This document shows positions 9,102 to 18,145 of a stretch of DNA of 64,000 nucleotides, piece after piece. The DNA is from Nocardia jejuensis NBRC 103114 (GTDB lineage Bacteria > Actinomycetota > Actinomycetes > Mycobacteriales > Mycobacteriaceae): contig NZ_BDBU01000005.1 in assembly GCF_001613145.1 (NCBI RefSeq), positions 1 through 64,000 on the forward strand, given 5' to 3'. The position numbers and the translations under genes are program-made. A model generated the notes under the pieces. It searched no databases, had not been told where the DNA came from, and saw only the letters and a list, made by a program, of their open reading frames with translations. Every line of letters begins with the position of its first letter. Position 1 is the stretch's first letter.

Positions 9102-9599
9102 TCAGCCGAAATCGCCGTCGTCGTCCCCGCCGTCGCCGTCCCACCCGCCGTAGTCGGAGGAACCGCCACTGCCGGAGGAGGACTGGCTCATCGCCTGGGT
9201 GCGCAGCTCCTCCTCCTGCGCGTGGGTCAGGAATTCCGGCGGCGAGATCAGGCCGCCGAGCAGCGCGCCCCCGGCGATCGCGGCGAGAATGCCGCCGATG
9301 CGGCCACCGAACGAGGACCGATTCACCGTGAGCACACCGTCGCTCCACAGGGTGCGCCCGAAGCCGCCTTCGCGGCCGTATACGGTGCGCCCGTTGCGGT
9401 ATACCCGCTTGACGATGTGGCGGCCGAGCGGCTCGTCGACGCCGGTGTATCCGCGCTCGTCACGCCAGTGCACCAGGCCGTCACCGCCGCGTGTGCGCCA
9501 TTCCTGCCGACCATCGGAGTATCGCCTGTGCACCGTGCCGTCGGCGAGCAGTTCGTCGCCGTAGTTCACGTGCCGCTGCGGCGCCGGTGTCCCCCTCAT
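9102..9599 (-). CDS. DG-repeat protein with one membrane segment and acidic Gly-rich tail
   Basis: 165 aa, family not recognised. Residues about 10-90 carry short beta-type repeats built on a DG-turn (LLADGTVHRRYSDGRQEWR, GGDGLVHWRDERG, YRNGRTVYGREGG, LWSDGVLTVN), recalling MORN-like repeats. A glycine-rich hydrophobic segment follows (GGILAAIAGGALLGGLI). The C-terminus is Ser/Gly then Asp/Gly (DGDGGDDDGDFG). The ATG overlaps the stop of the upstream TOPRIM-like gene as ATGA (9596-9599), so translation is coupled. It lies between the TOPRIM-like pair and the AsnB-like synthetase. Confidence 0.65.
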   Translation of the reverse strand: MRGTPAPQRHVNYGDELLADGTVHRRYSDGRQEWRTRGGDGLVHWRDERGYTGVDEPLGRHIVKRVYRNGRTVYGREGGFGRTLWSDGVLTVNRSSFGGRIGGILAAIAGGALLGGLISPPEFLTHAQEEELRTQAMSQSSSGSGGSSDYGGWDGDGGDDDGDFG

Positions 9600-10468
9600 G
9601 CGGCGGGCCAGGTGAGGAAACCCGCTGTGCGTACGCGTCGCAACTCGGCCACCGCCGATCGGGTCGGCGGCACCTCCCGCACCAGCCGATGCACCGTCCG
9701 CAACAGCGCGGCCGGGCGCACCGCCTCCAACTCCACGACCCGCCCCCTGTGCAGCCATACGGCCTCGCTCGAATCCACCCGGCCCCCTTCGACAATTCCG
9801 TGTTCGAGCGTTCGCTCCGGCGAGATATGTTGTGCAGCAGTAGCTGTCGGCGCTACGGAGCGCTGATGAGTCAGGTGCAGAGCGCGGACTTGGCGCGGGC
9901 GCAGGCCGAGCGGCACCACTCGGATTCCCGGCGGGATGTCGGTGAGTTCGCGCAGGCGGGCGGGGAAGGTCAGTCCCTCGGTGCTCGCGTCGTGCAGCAG
10001 GTACACGGCCGATCTTCCGGTTCGGGTGAGCATGCGCGTGATGCCCGGATCGAGTGGGAGTTCGGACGCGCTCAGGACCGGGCAGGCCGATTCCATGGGT
10101 AAACCGTTGGCGCGCAGCATCTGTGCGACGGCCTCCGATTCGCAGACGAGCAGGCGCGGCAGGCCGTAATCGAACAGATCGGGTTCGGGGGTGTGCCGAC
10201 CGGCCGGACGAATTCGGGGTGGGGTGAGGGTGAGCAGGCCCGGCAGCTCACCGCAACGGCGCAGCGCGGCTTCGAAAGCCGGATAGCTCACCGGCGCGGG
10301 CAGCGTGCCCGGGAGCCTCGACGGCATGCGGTGCAGCGGCGATACCGTGCGGCAGAGTTCGTAGTAGAGCTGGCGTTCGGTGAAACGGATACCGCTCGGC
10401 GCGCCCGCGCGGTCGGCGGCGATGCGCAGCAACCGATCCAGCATGCGGCGCCTCACTCGGTCGGCCAT
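9596..10468 (-). CDS. Spo11/TopoVI-A-like protein: winged helix plus degenerate TOPRIM core
   Basis: 290-aa soluble protein. Residues about 28-40 (FTERQLYYELCR) resemble the winged-helix motif of topoisomerase VI A/Spo11 and related DUF2399 proteins, where the YY pair contains the DNA-cleaving Tyr. Residues about 100-180 resemble a TOPRIM fold: a Glu in LLVCESEAV, then AVYLLHDASTEGLTFPARL, which aligns with the family GDxDxxG element although the acidic pair has become HDAS. The protein ends GFLTWPAA. The start at 10468 overlaps the upstream gene's end by 16 bases; that protein also ends GFLTWP, so the two are probably diverged duplicates. DNA cleavage is not assured given the altered acidic motif. 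Confidence 0.6.
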   Translation of the reverse strand: MADRVRRRMLDRLLRIAADRAGAPSGIRFTERQLYYELCRTVSPLHRMPSRLPGTLPAPVSYPAFEAALRRCGELPGLLTLTPPRIRPAGRHTPEPDLFDYGLPRLLVCESEAVAQMLRANGLPMESACPVLSASELPLDPGITRMLTRTGRSAVYLLHDASTEGLTFPARLRELTDIPPGIRVVPLGLRPRQVRALHLTHQRSVAPTATAAQHISPERTLEHGIVEGGRVDSSEAVWLHRGRVVELEAVRPAALLRTVHRLVREVPPTRSAVAELRRVRTAGFLTWPAA

Positions 10469-11466
10469 GTCAGAAAACCTACCTGGCGGGCCGCCTGCTG
10501 GTCCGGATCGTCGGCCTTCGGGAGGCGGCCGAGCGCCCGGTTCAGCGCCGCGACGAGTTTCGCGGGCGGTACCGCCGCGATCGGCGACCACCAACCGGCG
10601 GCGAGCCAGTCGATCTCTTCCTGCGACAGCGCTTCTCGCCGCAGGAAATCCAGCTCCTGTGCTGCCGGTCGCGGCTCACGCAATCGCAGGATCGACGCGT
10701 TGGCGAGCACGACGCGCGGCAGCAGACCCACCGTGACCGCGCGCTTGCCGAGCACCGATCGCGCCTTCGCGGCGAAGGCGATTCCGGCGAGACTGGCATC
10801 GTGCAACACGAACACCGGAATGTCCGGCGGCAGCGCACCGGTCCGATTCGTCGCCATCATCGCCCAGATGACCGGTGAGTTGTTCGCCTCGAGGCAGGCG
10901 ATCACCCCGGGGTCCGAGCAGAGCACGGCGAATTGCGGTGCACCGTGGAACGAGCGGGCCACGGTGCCGTCCACCGCGCCGGACGGCAGTCCGCCGTAGA
11001 TCCCCGGCCAGCGATCGAGCAGTTCGCGACGGAACACCTCGTACGGCGCCGGCATCCGGATCCGCGATCGAGCCTCGAACCACGGCCGCGCGGCCATGAG
11101 CCCCACATTGACCAGCACCAGCAGCACGACGGCGACCGCGACGCCCGGCCCGGGCGACACCGCCCCGCCGACCATGAGAACGAAGGAGAACAGGACGATC
11201 GTGATCGAGGCGCCGATTCGGGCCGCGCGATAGGACCCCATGCCGTCGGAGAGTTTGCGGCGGCCAGAGGCGTACCAGAGCTGAGCGAGCGTGTACCGCA
11301 ACCCCCGGCCGTCCCCGAGGCGTTCGACCAGTCGGTGTATCCGCAGGTCGTGCAGGCCGTGTGGGCTCTCTTTCGGTTCGAGCGCGAACTCTCGCCGACA
11401 TTTCGAGCACGTCCGCCCGGTGCGCTCACGACGTAGCAGGTTCTGGTCGCAATGCGGACAGATCAC
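10453..11466 (-). CDS. Zinc-ribbon membrane protein with TOPRIM-like core, paralogue of the next gene
   Basis: 337 aa. The N-terminus is a zinc ribbon (CPHC then CSKC, residues 3-22). A short YTLAQLWYASGR segment resembles the winged-helix motif of the downstream protein. Two hydrophobic helices lie at about residues 85-125, then a core with AVLCSDPGV and VFVLHDASLAGIAFAAKA. It shares the HDAS element and the final GFLTWP with its neighbour, but lacks the Glu and any clear catalytic Tyr, so it looks like a non-catalytic, membrane-anchored partner. GTG start with AGGGGG upstream. It is the first gene of the operon 11466-6569; the TPR gene starts 204 bases away on the other strand. Confidence 0.6.
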   Translation of the reverse strand: MICPHCDQNLLRRERTGRTCSKCRREFALEPKESPHGLHDLRIHRLVERLGDGRGLRYTLAQLWYASGRRKLSDGMGSYRAARIGASITIVLFSFVLMVGGAVSPGPGVAVAVVLLVLVNVGLMAARPWFEARSRIRMPAPYEVFRRELLDRWPGIYGGLPSGAVDGTVARSFHGAPQFAVLCSDPGVIACLEANNSPVIWAMMATNRTGALPPDIPVFVLHDASLAGIAFAAKARSVLGKRAVTVGLLPRVVLANASILRLREPRPAAQELDFLRREALSQEEIDWLAAGWWSPIAAVPPAKLVAALNRALGRLPKADDPDQQAARQVGFLTWPTE

Positions 11467-11670
11467 GATTCACCGCCCCCTGGAAGGCGTGGAACCGCGC
11501 GTTCGCAGCGGTAGTCGAACCTTCACATCTATGGAATACCGGATTCGGACCCGCGACGCGACCCCGTATCGCCGTTGTTCATCGCTCATGCACCCCGGCG
11601 ATTCCGGCGGAACCGGTTCGAGTGCGGCGAACCCGCCGCGATCGGCCCCCGCTGATGGCACGATCGTCGA

Positions 11671-13338
11671 ATGACCGCCGATTACTACGATCTCGGCACG
11701 TACACCAGGCCCGTCACGACCGCGTCGCCCGCCGCGCAGCTATGGTTCGACCGGGGATTGATCTGGACCTACGCCTTCAATCACGAAGAGGCCGTGCGCT
11801 GTTTCCGCCGCGCGGCGGCCGCGGACCCGGAACTCGCCATGGCGCACTGGGGTGTGGCGTACGCCCTGGGACCGAACTACAACAAGCCGTGGGAATTCTT
11901 CGACGAGACGGAATTGGCGAGCACCGTGCTGGGCGCCCACGAGGCGGTGCGGCAGGCGCTCGCACTGGCCGAGTCGGCGTCACCGGTCGAGCGCGCCCTG
12001 ATCGAGGCGCTCACCGCCCGGTATCCGCGGCGCGAGCCCGAAGCCGATGTCTCGCACTGGAATCAGGCGTACGCGAGCGCGATGTGCACTGTGTACCAGC
12101 AGTTTCCGGACGATCTGGATGTCGCGACGCTCGCCGCCGATGCGCTGATGAACCTCGCCCCGTGGTCGCTGTGGGATCAGCACACCGGTGAACCGTCCGC
12201 CGACGCGCACACCGTCGAGGCCGAGGCGATTCTGGAGCGAGCGCTGAGAACGCACGAGAGCCGCACACACCCCGGTGTGCTGCACCTCTACATCCACCTG
12301 ATGGAGATGTCCGCGACGCCGGAAGCCGCTCTGGTCGTGGCGGATCGGCTGCGCGGCCTGGTGCCCGATGCCGGTCACCTCGAACACATGCCCTCGCATC
12401 TGGATGTGCTGTGCGGGGACTATCGCGGTGTGGTGGCGGCGAATTCGGCCGCCATCATCGCGGACCGCAAGTTCGTGCTGCGCGAGGGCGAGCTCAATTT
12501 CTACACGCTCTATCGCGCCCACAACTATCACTTCAAGATCTACGGCGCGATGTTCCTCGGCCAGTGCGCCACTGCGCTGGAAACCGTTGCGCAACTGGAG
12601 GACTCCATTCCCGAAGCGCTGCTACGGGTGCAGTCACCGCCCATGGCCGATTGGCTCGAGGGCTTCGTGTCCATGCGGGTGCACGCGTACATCCGATTCG
12701 GAAAGTGGCAGGAGCTCATCGACCTGACGCCGCCGAAGGATCCGGACCTCTACTGCGTCACCACCGCGATGCTGCACTACGCCAAGGGCGTCGCGTACTC
12801 GGCCACCGACCGCATCGAACAGGCTCTCGCGGAACAGCGTCGGTTCACCGCCGCCGTCGCACGCGTTCCCGAATCGCGAACCCTGTTCAACAACACCTGC
12901 CGCGACATCCTGGCCATCGCCGCCGCCATGCTGGAGGGCGAACTGCGCTATCGACGTGGTGACTACGACCGGGCTTTCGAGGCGCTGCGGCACTCCATCG
13001 AGCTGGACGACAATCTCCCCTACGACGAACCGTGGGGCTGGATGCAGCCGACTCGCCACGCCTACGGCGCGCTTCTGCTCGAGCAGGGACACCTCGCCGA
13101 GGCCGAGGCCGTCTACCGCGCGGATCTGGGTCTGGACCACACGCTGCCGCGCGCGTCGCAGCACCCGGGCAATGTGTGGAGTCTGCACGGCTATCACGAA
13201 TCCCTCACCCGCCTCGGCAAATCCGAAGCGGCGCAGATCGTCGGGCAGCAGCTCGAGCTCGCCGCCGCGGTGGCGGACATCCCCATCCACTCCTCCTGCT
13301 TCTGCAGGCAGGGCCCCGCCACGCCCTGCTGCTCCTGA
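11671..13338 (+). CDS. Tetratricopeptide-repeat protein with Cys-rich C-terminus
   Basis: 555-aa soluble TPR protein. Helical repeats are visible throughout (for example HEEAVRCFRRAAAADPELAMAHWGVAYALG near residue 30, and RYRRGDYDRAFEALRHSIELD near 430). The family-typical HMPSHLDVLCGDY is near residue 235. Family members end in a conserved Ser-Cys-Phe-Cys element; here the end is SSCFCRQGPATPCCS, four cysteines in the last fifteen residues, which could bind a metal or heme. The biochemical role is unknown. It stops 3 bases before the end of the convergent mannosyltransferase gene. Confidence 0.8.
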   Translation: MTADYYDLGTYTRPVTTASPAAQLWFDRGLIWTYAFNHEEAVRCFRRAAAADPELAMAHWGVAYALGPNYNKPWEFFDETELASTVLGAHEAVRQALALAESASPVERALIEALTARYPRREPEADVSHWNQAYASAMCTVYQQFPDDLDVATLAADALMNLAPWSLWDQHTGEPSADAHTVEAEAILERALRTHESRTHPGVLHLYIHLMEMSATPEAALVVADRLRGLVPDAGHLEHMPSHLDVLCGDYRGVVAANSAAIIADRKFVLREGELNFYTLYRAHNYHFKIYGAMFLGQCATALETVAQLEDSIPEALLRVQSPPMADWLEGFVSMRVHAYIRFGKWQELIDLTPPKDPDLYCVTTAMLHYAKGVAYSATDRIEQALAEQRRFTAAVARVPESRTLFNNTCRDILAIAAAMLEGELRYRRGDYDRAFEALRHSIELDDNLPYDEPWGWMQPTRHAYGALLLEQGHLAEAEAVYRADLGLDHTLPRASQHPGNVWSLHGYHESLTRLGKSEAAQIVGQQLELAAAVADIPIHSSCFCRQGPATPCCS

Positions 13339-13341
13339 GCT

Positions 13342-14589
13342 CTAGGCCGGTCCGCGGCAGATCTTCATCGCGCCGAGCGCGGATCCGCGGCGGGCGAGCA
13401 CGGGTTGCCGTGCGACGACCGCTCCGTAGATCAGGGCCACGAGGTAGACGATGACGTGGGAGTTCTCCAGGATCGGCTCGGTGTGCCAGGGCTTCGGGAG
13501 CAGGAAAAGTCCTATGGAGAGGTAGTTTTCGCTCCACTGGTAGGCCCAGGCTCCGGTCGAGACGAACAGCGCGGCCGCCGCGAGCCACCAGCGGCGGTCG
13601 GACTGGGCGCGGTGCACCAGGTACACCAGCAGCGGGACATACCAGACCCAGTGGTGCCCCCAGGCGAACGGAGACACCGCGCACGCCGTCATTCCGGCCA
13701 GGGTTACCGCCAGCAGCCGCTCGCCACAGCGCTCCAGCGCCGACGTGATCACCATGCTCGCCCCGGCGACCATGCCCGCCAAGACCATCCACAGCCACAG
13801 CGGCGCTCGGCCGCCGCTGAGGTGGGCGAGCATGCCGCGCACCGACTGATTGGCCGGATTGGTGTCGAGCGCGATGCGATCGGAGTGGAAGAACGTGGAC
13901 AGCCAGTACTCGCGCGAATCGTCCGGCAGCACGATCCAGGCCAGCACGACCGTCGCGAGCAACACCATCGCGGCGACGAATGCCGAACGCCATTGGCGCA
14001 GCACGAGATACTGCACGATGAAGTAGCCGGGAACGAGTTTGATCCCCGCCGCCAATCCGACGCCGACGCCCCGCGTCCGGCTGCCCTCGGGGCGGGAGAA
14101 ATCCCACATCACCAGCAGCATCAGCACCAGATTGATCTGCCCGAAGAACATGGTGGTCCGCACCGGCTCCAGAAACAGGGACGTAATCGCCAGCAGGGCA
14201 CTGAGTCCCAGGAGTCGCGGAGTGATGCGGTAGCCGATCATCTTCCAGGACAGCAGGATGCAGGCGTAGAGCACGCTGATGTTCAGCAGCAGTGCGCCGT
14301 TGGTCAACCACGACCACGGCAGCAGGGCGACCGGAATGAACGCGAGCGCGGAAAACGGTGTGTACGTGTACAGCAACCCGAAGAAGGTCGGATCCTGATA
14401 GAGCGGTACCCCGTGCAACGCCCGCTCCGCTCCGTCGCGGTACACGTGGGCATCGAGGCCCCCGGTGAGCAGGTCAGACCAGGGGTCGACCGTCGCGAAA
14501 AGCAAAATCATGGCCACCACCGCACCTGCCGACAGCGCGAAAAGCGTTGACCTCGAACGTCTGACCTCCATCGAACGCACATCACCCAC
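13342..14589 (-). CDS. GT87 polyprenol-phosphate-mannose-dependent mannosyltransferase (PimE-like)
   Basis: 415-aa multi-spanning membrane protein of the GT-C glycosyltransferase family 87. GGLDAHVYRDGAERAL (about residues 43-58) carries the conserved Asp of the first periplasmic loop, which is catalytic in PimE. GQINLVLMLLVMWDF and GLAAGIKLVPG are family signatures. Such enzymes add alpha-1,2-mannose to phosphatidylinositol mannosides or lipomannan on the outer face. The start is the GTG at 14589; TAGGGT lies 8 bases upstream, so a leaderless transcript is likely. An alternative ATG is at 14571. Which mannan step it serves cannot be read from sequence. Confidence 0.85.
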   Translation of the reverse strand: MGDVRSMEVRRSRSTLFALSAGAVVAMILLFATVDPWSDLLTGGLDAHVYRDGAERALHGVPLYQDPTFFGLLYTYTPFSALAFIPVALLPWSWLTNGALLLNISVLYACILLSWKMIGYRITPRLLGLSALLAITSLFLEPVRTTMFFGQINLVLMLLVMWDFSRPEGSRTRGVGVGLAAGIKLVPGYFIVQYLVLRQWRSAFVAAMVLLATVVLAWIVLPDDSREYWLSTFFHSDRIALDTNPANQSVRGMLAHLSGGRAPLWLWMVLAGMVAGASMVITSALERCGERLLAVTLAGMTACAVSPFAWGHHWVWYVPLLVYLVHRAQSDRRWWLAAAALFVSTGAWAYQWSENYLSIGLFLLPKPWHTEPILENSHVIVYLVALIYGAVVARQPVLARRGSALGAMKICRGPA

Positions 14590-14773
14590 GGGTTGTTACC
14601 CTAGTTAATGATTTCCGGTGGGGCACGACCCCACATCCGGGGTGCCGGGGTGTGGTTGCTCACGTGCGGCCGGAGGAACTCCCGCTCACGCCCGGGCGGG
14701 GTGGGTTAGATTCTCCCGGGGCCACAGCGCGGCGTCGGGGCACTCGGCCCGCTGCGTGCCGGGGAGGATCGTC

Positions 14774-16306
14774 GTGAATTTGCAGTCGGGGGCGCAATTC
14801 GCCGGGTTCACCATCGAGCGCCGGCTCGGCGCGGGCGGCATGGGCACGGTGTATCTGGCCGCGCATCCGCGCCTGCGCAAGCAGGTGGCGCTGAAGGTGC
14901 TGGCCGAGCCGTTCACCGCCGACCCGAAGACGCGCGCCGCGTTCGATCGGGAGGCGACACTCGCGGCGGCGCTGGATCATCCCAACATCGTCTCGGTGTA
15001 CGACCGCAGCGCGACCGATGATCCGGCGCTGTGGCTGGCGATGCGGTACATCGGCGGCGGGGACGCATCGGCGCTGTTGCGCGAACATCCCTCGGGACTC
15101 GATCCCGAACGTGCGGTCCGGCTGCTCACCGATGCCGCGCACGCACTCGATCACGCGCACGCGCACGGAGTTCTGCACCGCGACGTGAAACCGGCCAACC
15201 TGCTCATCGAGAACGACCTGCGGCACGGGGAACGCGCGGTGCTCACCGATTTCGGGATCGCCCGCACTCTCGACGACACCGTCACGCTCTCGGGTATCGC
15301 GGCCACCTTCGCCTATGCCGCACCCGAGAGGTTCAGCGATATGCCCGCCGATCATCGGGCCGACATCTATTCGCTGGGCTGCACGCTGTTTCAATTGCTG
15401 ACCGGGCAACAGCCGTTCCCTCGCAAGGATCAGGCGGCGGTGATCGGTGCGCACCTGGTCGTGCCGCCGCCTTCGCCGCGCGACGTGCGGGCCGAACTCT
15501 CCGCGGACTTCGACGCCGTGATCGCCACCGCCATGGCGAAGTCACCGCAGGACCGGTACGCCAGCTGCGCCGCCCTCGCCGAGGCGGCGGCCCGCGCCCT
15601 GCCCGCGCCGCCGACGGTCGTGTGGCGAACCGAATCGCCTTTACCGCAGCCTGTTTCGAACGATCGCGCACCCGATGATGCTCGGTCCGGCGGCGATCAC
15701 CCGGTGGCGGCGGAGACGACCGTTGCTCACCCGGCAGCACCGGACGACCGCGCCGCGGACGCAGAACCACCGGCCGATCCCCTCGAGGCCGGGCCCGCCC
15801 CCGAGCCTGCGGTCGATCTCCGCAAGGCCGGTTCGGTCGCGGAGCCACCCGATCACGCGGACGTGCCGATCGTGATCACCGATTCGACGTCGCCGCCGGA
15901 TGTTCCGGCCGCGCATGGATCCACCGGAACCCGTCGACGCCGGTTGGCGGGGGTGTCCGCACTGATCGTGGCCGGGGTCGGCGTCATCGTCGGCGCGGCG
16001 TTCACCATGGGCGGGGATATCGGATCCTCCGGAACGACGCCGGATACGCCACCGGCGACCACGTCCACATCGCAGCGGCTCACGCAGACCACCACACCGG
16101 TCCCGACCACCACCTCGACTCCGCCGCCTGCCCCGATTCCGGCTCCGGACACCGAGGCCGAAATCGCGGAGCAGCCGCCGGTCGAGCAGCCGGTGGCCAC
16201 GGTTCCGGTGTACCGGCCGCCCGCGAACACCGTCCCGCCCGCGAACACCGTCCCGCAGCAGGCGCCCGTGATCCCGCAGACGCGCTCGCATCAGTTCGGT
16301 GAGTGA
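14774..16306 (+). CDS. PknB-type Ser/Thr protein kinase, single-pass membrane
   Basis: 510-aa receptor-like kinase. The cytoplasmic Hanks domain (about residues 10-270) has the P-loop LGAGGMGTVYLA, VALKVL Lys, HRDVKPANLLI, DFGIA and YAAPERF motifs, so it should be active. A Pro/Ala/Asp-rich linker is followed by one membrane helix (GVSALIVAGVGVIVGAAFTM, about residue 395) and a Thr/Pro-rich extracellular tail of about 90 residues without PASTA repeats. GTG start with GGGGAGG 7 bases upstream. The divergent neighbour is the GT87 enzyme. Ligand and substrates are unknown. Confidence 0.92.
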   Translation: MNLQSGAQFAGFTIERRLGAGGMGTVYLAAHPRLRKQVALKVLAEPFTADPKTRAAFDREATLAAALDHPNIVSVYDRSATDDPALWLAMRYIGGGDASALLREHPSGLDPERAVRLLTDAAHALDHAHAHGVLHRDVKPANLLIENDLRHGERAVLTDFGIARTLDDTVTLSGIAATFAYAAPERFSDMPADHRADIYSLGCTLFQLLTGQQPFPRKDQAAVIGAHLVVPPPSPRDVRAELSADFDAVIATAMAKSPQDRYASCAALAEAAARALPAPPTVVWRTESPLPQPVSNDRAPDDARSGGDHPVAAETTVAHPAAPDDRAADAEPPADPLEAGPAPEPAVDLRKAGSVAEPPDHADVPIVITDSTSPPDVPAAHGSTGTRRRRLAGVSALIVAGVGVIVGAAFTMGGDIGSSGTTPDTPPATTSTSQRLTQTTTPVPTTTSTPPPAPIPAPDTEAEIAEQPPVEQPVATVPVYRPPANTVPPANTVPQQAPVIPQTRSHQFGE

Positions 16307-16508
16307 GCGGAAACACTTCCGAGGCGTCGAGCGCAACACCACTACCAGCGTCGTGGCACGGATCTGCGGCCGAGGCTAACCTCGGTTTCGGGACAATTAC
16401 GGCGCTCCCCCGTCGCTACACCTGCGACAAGCTGCCGCCCACGTCACTCATCGGCGCGTGACTTGTGTTCGAAAGGCCTTAGTACACAAAGCTTTTGGAG
16501 TTCATCGG

Positions 16509-17009
16509 ATGACGGCACCGCAGCAGCTCGTACCCACGGCGACCTTCCACCCCCAGCCCTACACGCCGCCCGGCGCGCCCAGCACCTGGCATTCCGGCTC
16601 GCTGTGGTGGGACGCGAAGTCGGTCCTCGTCACCCGCCCCCTCGCCCCCGGCCGCATCGCCACCACGCCGCATCTGGTCGTGCCGTCCGAGCGTGGTCAA
16701 CTGGCCTTCCTGCTCTCCACCCATTCCGCCGAGGCGCAGCAACTCGACCAGGACCCCCGCGTGGTCGTCCAGGCCGGGGATTGGCGAGGCCGCCCCGCGC
16801 TGGGCTCACGCCAGCACTACGGGACCGCCCGCATCATCTGCAACGACTACCTCTCGGCCCAGATCCGCGACGGCATGCGCATCAAATACGGCGCGAAAAC
16901 CGTCTTCGCGCGGATGGCGCATCGCATGGCCCACGGCGCGGTGCCCTACGGCGACCTGGTCGCCATCGTGGAACTGCACCCCCAGGGCCCGCTGATGATC
17001 GGGTCCTGA
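16509..17009 (+). CDS. PPOX-like (split beta-barrel flavin/F420) family protein
   Basis: 166 aa. The order of elements (RPLAPGRIATTPHLVV, QLAFLLSTHSAEAQQLDQDP, RVVVQAGDWRGRPA, YGTARII) matches the beta-barrel of pyridoxamine-5'-phosphate-oxidase-like proteins, many of which in actinobacteria bind FMN or F420. The ATG at 16509 has TTGGAG about 8 bases upstream; an earlier in-frame ATG at 16458 lacks a ribosome site. The cofactor and substrate cannot be told. It converges on a lipoprotein gene across a 14-bp-stem hairpin. Confidence 0.55.
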   Translation: MTAPQQLVPTATFHPQPYTPPGAPSTWHSGSLWWDAKSVLVTRPLAPGRIATTPHLVVPSERGQLAFLLSTHSAEAQQLDQDPRVVVQAGDWRGRPALGSRQHYGTARIICNDYLSAQIRDGMRIKYGAKTVFARMAHRMAHGAVPYGDLVAIVELHPQGPLMIGS

Positions 17010-17047
17010 GCGCCCGCCGCGGCGATCGTGGCGCACCCCCGAACGCA

Positions 17048-17085
17048 CGGTGCCCCCGATCGCCGAATCCGGATCGGGGGCACCG
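17048..17085. terminator. Hairpin between convergent PPOX-like and lipoprotein genes
   Basis: A perfect 14-bp stem (17048-17061 with 17072-17085) and a 10-base loop, without a T-tract. Position between convergent stops suggests a terminator. Confidence 0.7.
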
Positions 17086-17092
17086 CGGGTGC

Positions 17093-18034
17093 TCAGTTGT
17101 TCGGGCAGAGCTTGAGCGCATCCCCGGCGGGCACGCCCTTCTCGATGCAGTTCAGCGAACTGCCGAGGTCCACCGGCTTCCATCCACCGTCGGTCGCCAC
17201 GTAGTGGAACAGCACCTGGGCGCGGGTGATGGTGTTGTTGTGGGTTCCGGTGCGAGCCAGCGCCCAGTCACCGACACAGCCGATGCTGTCCTCGAGTTCG
17301 ACCGGCTTCGCGATCCGCGCCTCGACGTCCGTGCCCTTCAGTGCCGCGAGCAGGACGGACTTGGATACCGGGCACTTGGACGGGGTTCCACCCGAGCTGG
17401 GATCCGTTGCCTGCGAGGGGAAATCGCGATCCGGTGTCACCGTGCGGCCGTCGGAACCCAGGGTGAGCGTGACGGTCACCGGTCCGCCCGAGGGGCAGCA
17501 GCTGGCATCTTCGCCCGCCAGCCACTTGTACTGCACCTGAACCGTCCGATCGGACGAGCCGACCACCGAGGTGTAGGCGGTCGAGTTCTTGGTCGCGGTG
17601 CCCAGATAGCCGGCGTGATTGAACAGCATCACCTGCCAGGGCGAGCTCGCGGTGCCGCGCGGCGTGCCCGCGAGCACCCACATCAGGCTCGGGCAGGAGC
17701 CGACCGCGGCCTCGGTCCCGCTGTCCGCGTAGAAACCGTCCCCGCCCACATTCGCTCCGAGCCTGCCCAGCGCCGCGGTGACCACACCCGAGGTCAGATC
17801 CATGCATTTGCCGTTGCCCGCGGTGGCGGGGGCGGTGTTGCCGTCGGGCTTCGTGGTGTCCGTCGCCTGCGGCGAGTCGCTCTGCCCACCCGAGGGCGCA
17901 CCCGGTCCGGGCGCGACCGTGACGGTTGACGACGCCGACGACCCCCCGGCCGCAGGCGTGGTCGCGTCGTCCTGACAGGCCGTCGCCAGACTCATGACGG
18001 CAAGCGCCGCCATGATGCCGATTAGTCGTTTCAC
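17093..18034 (-). CDS. Secreted lipoprotein, function unknown
   Basis: 313-aa lipoprotein. The signal peptide MKRLIGIMAALAVMSLATAC ends in a lipobox (LATA-C), so Cys20 should be lipidated. A Ser/Thr/Pro/Gly-rich linker of about 55 residues precedes a globular domain with paired cysteines (KCMDL, GSCPSL, DASCCPSGG, SKCPVS, IGCVGDW, LNCIEK, LKLCPNN), likely disulfide bonded. It resembles the LppP/LprE-type lipoproteins of mycobacteria in layout. GTG start with GGAAGGAC upstream. No enzymatic motif is visible. Confidence 0.8.
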   Translation of the reverse strand: MKRLIGIMAALAVMSLATACQDDATTPAAGGSSASSTVTVAPGPGAPSGGQSDSPQATDTTKPDGNTAPATAGNGKCMDLTSGVVTAALGRLGANVGGDGFYADSGTEAAVGSCPSLMWVLAGTPRGTASSPWQVMLFNHAGYLGTATKNSTAYTSVVGSSDRTVQVQYKWLAGEDASCCPSGGPVTVTLTLGSDGRTVTPDRDFPSQATDPSSGGTPSKCPVSKSVLLAALKGTDVEARIAKPVELEDSIGCVGDWALARTGTHNNTITRAQVLFHYVATDGGWKPVDLGSSLNCIEKGVPAGDALKLCPNN

Positions 18035-18145
18035 TGATGTCCTTCCGTTCGGTACTACCGGGTAAGTCGCGCTCCGACCGGAAACCGTTCCGCCCCCGGT
18101 TCCTGGGGCATGCCGAACACCTCACCGGCGGGTACAACAGGCGAC

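Noticed and set aside
6569..9599. Lasso-peptide or RiPP cluster
   Set aside because: No RRE protein, transglutaminase-like protease or short precursor peptide was found; the cysteine-less AsnB alone is not enough.
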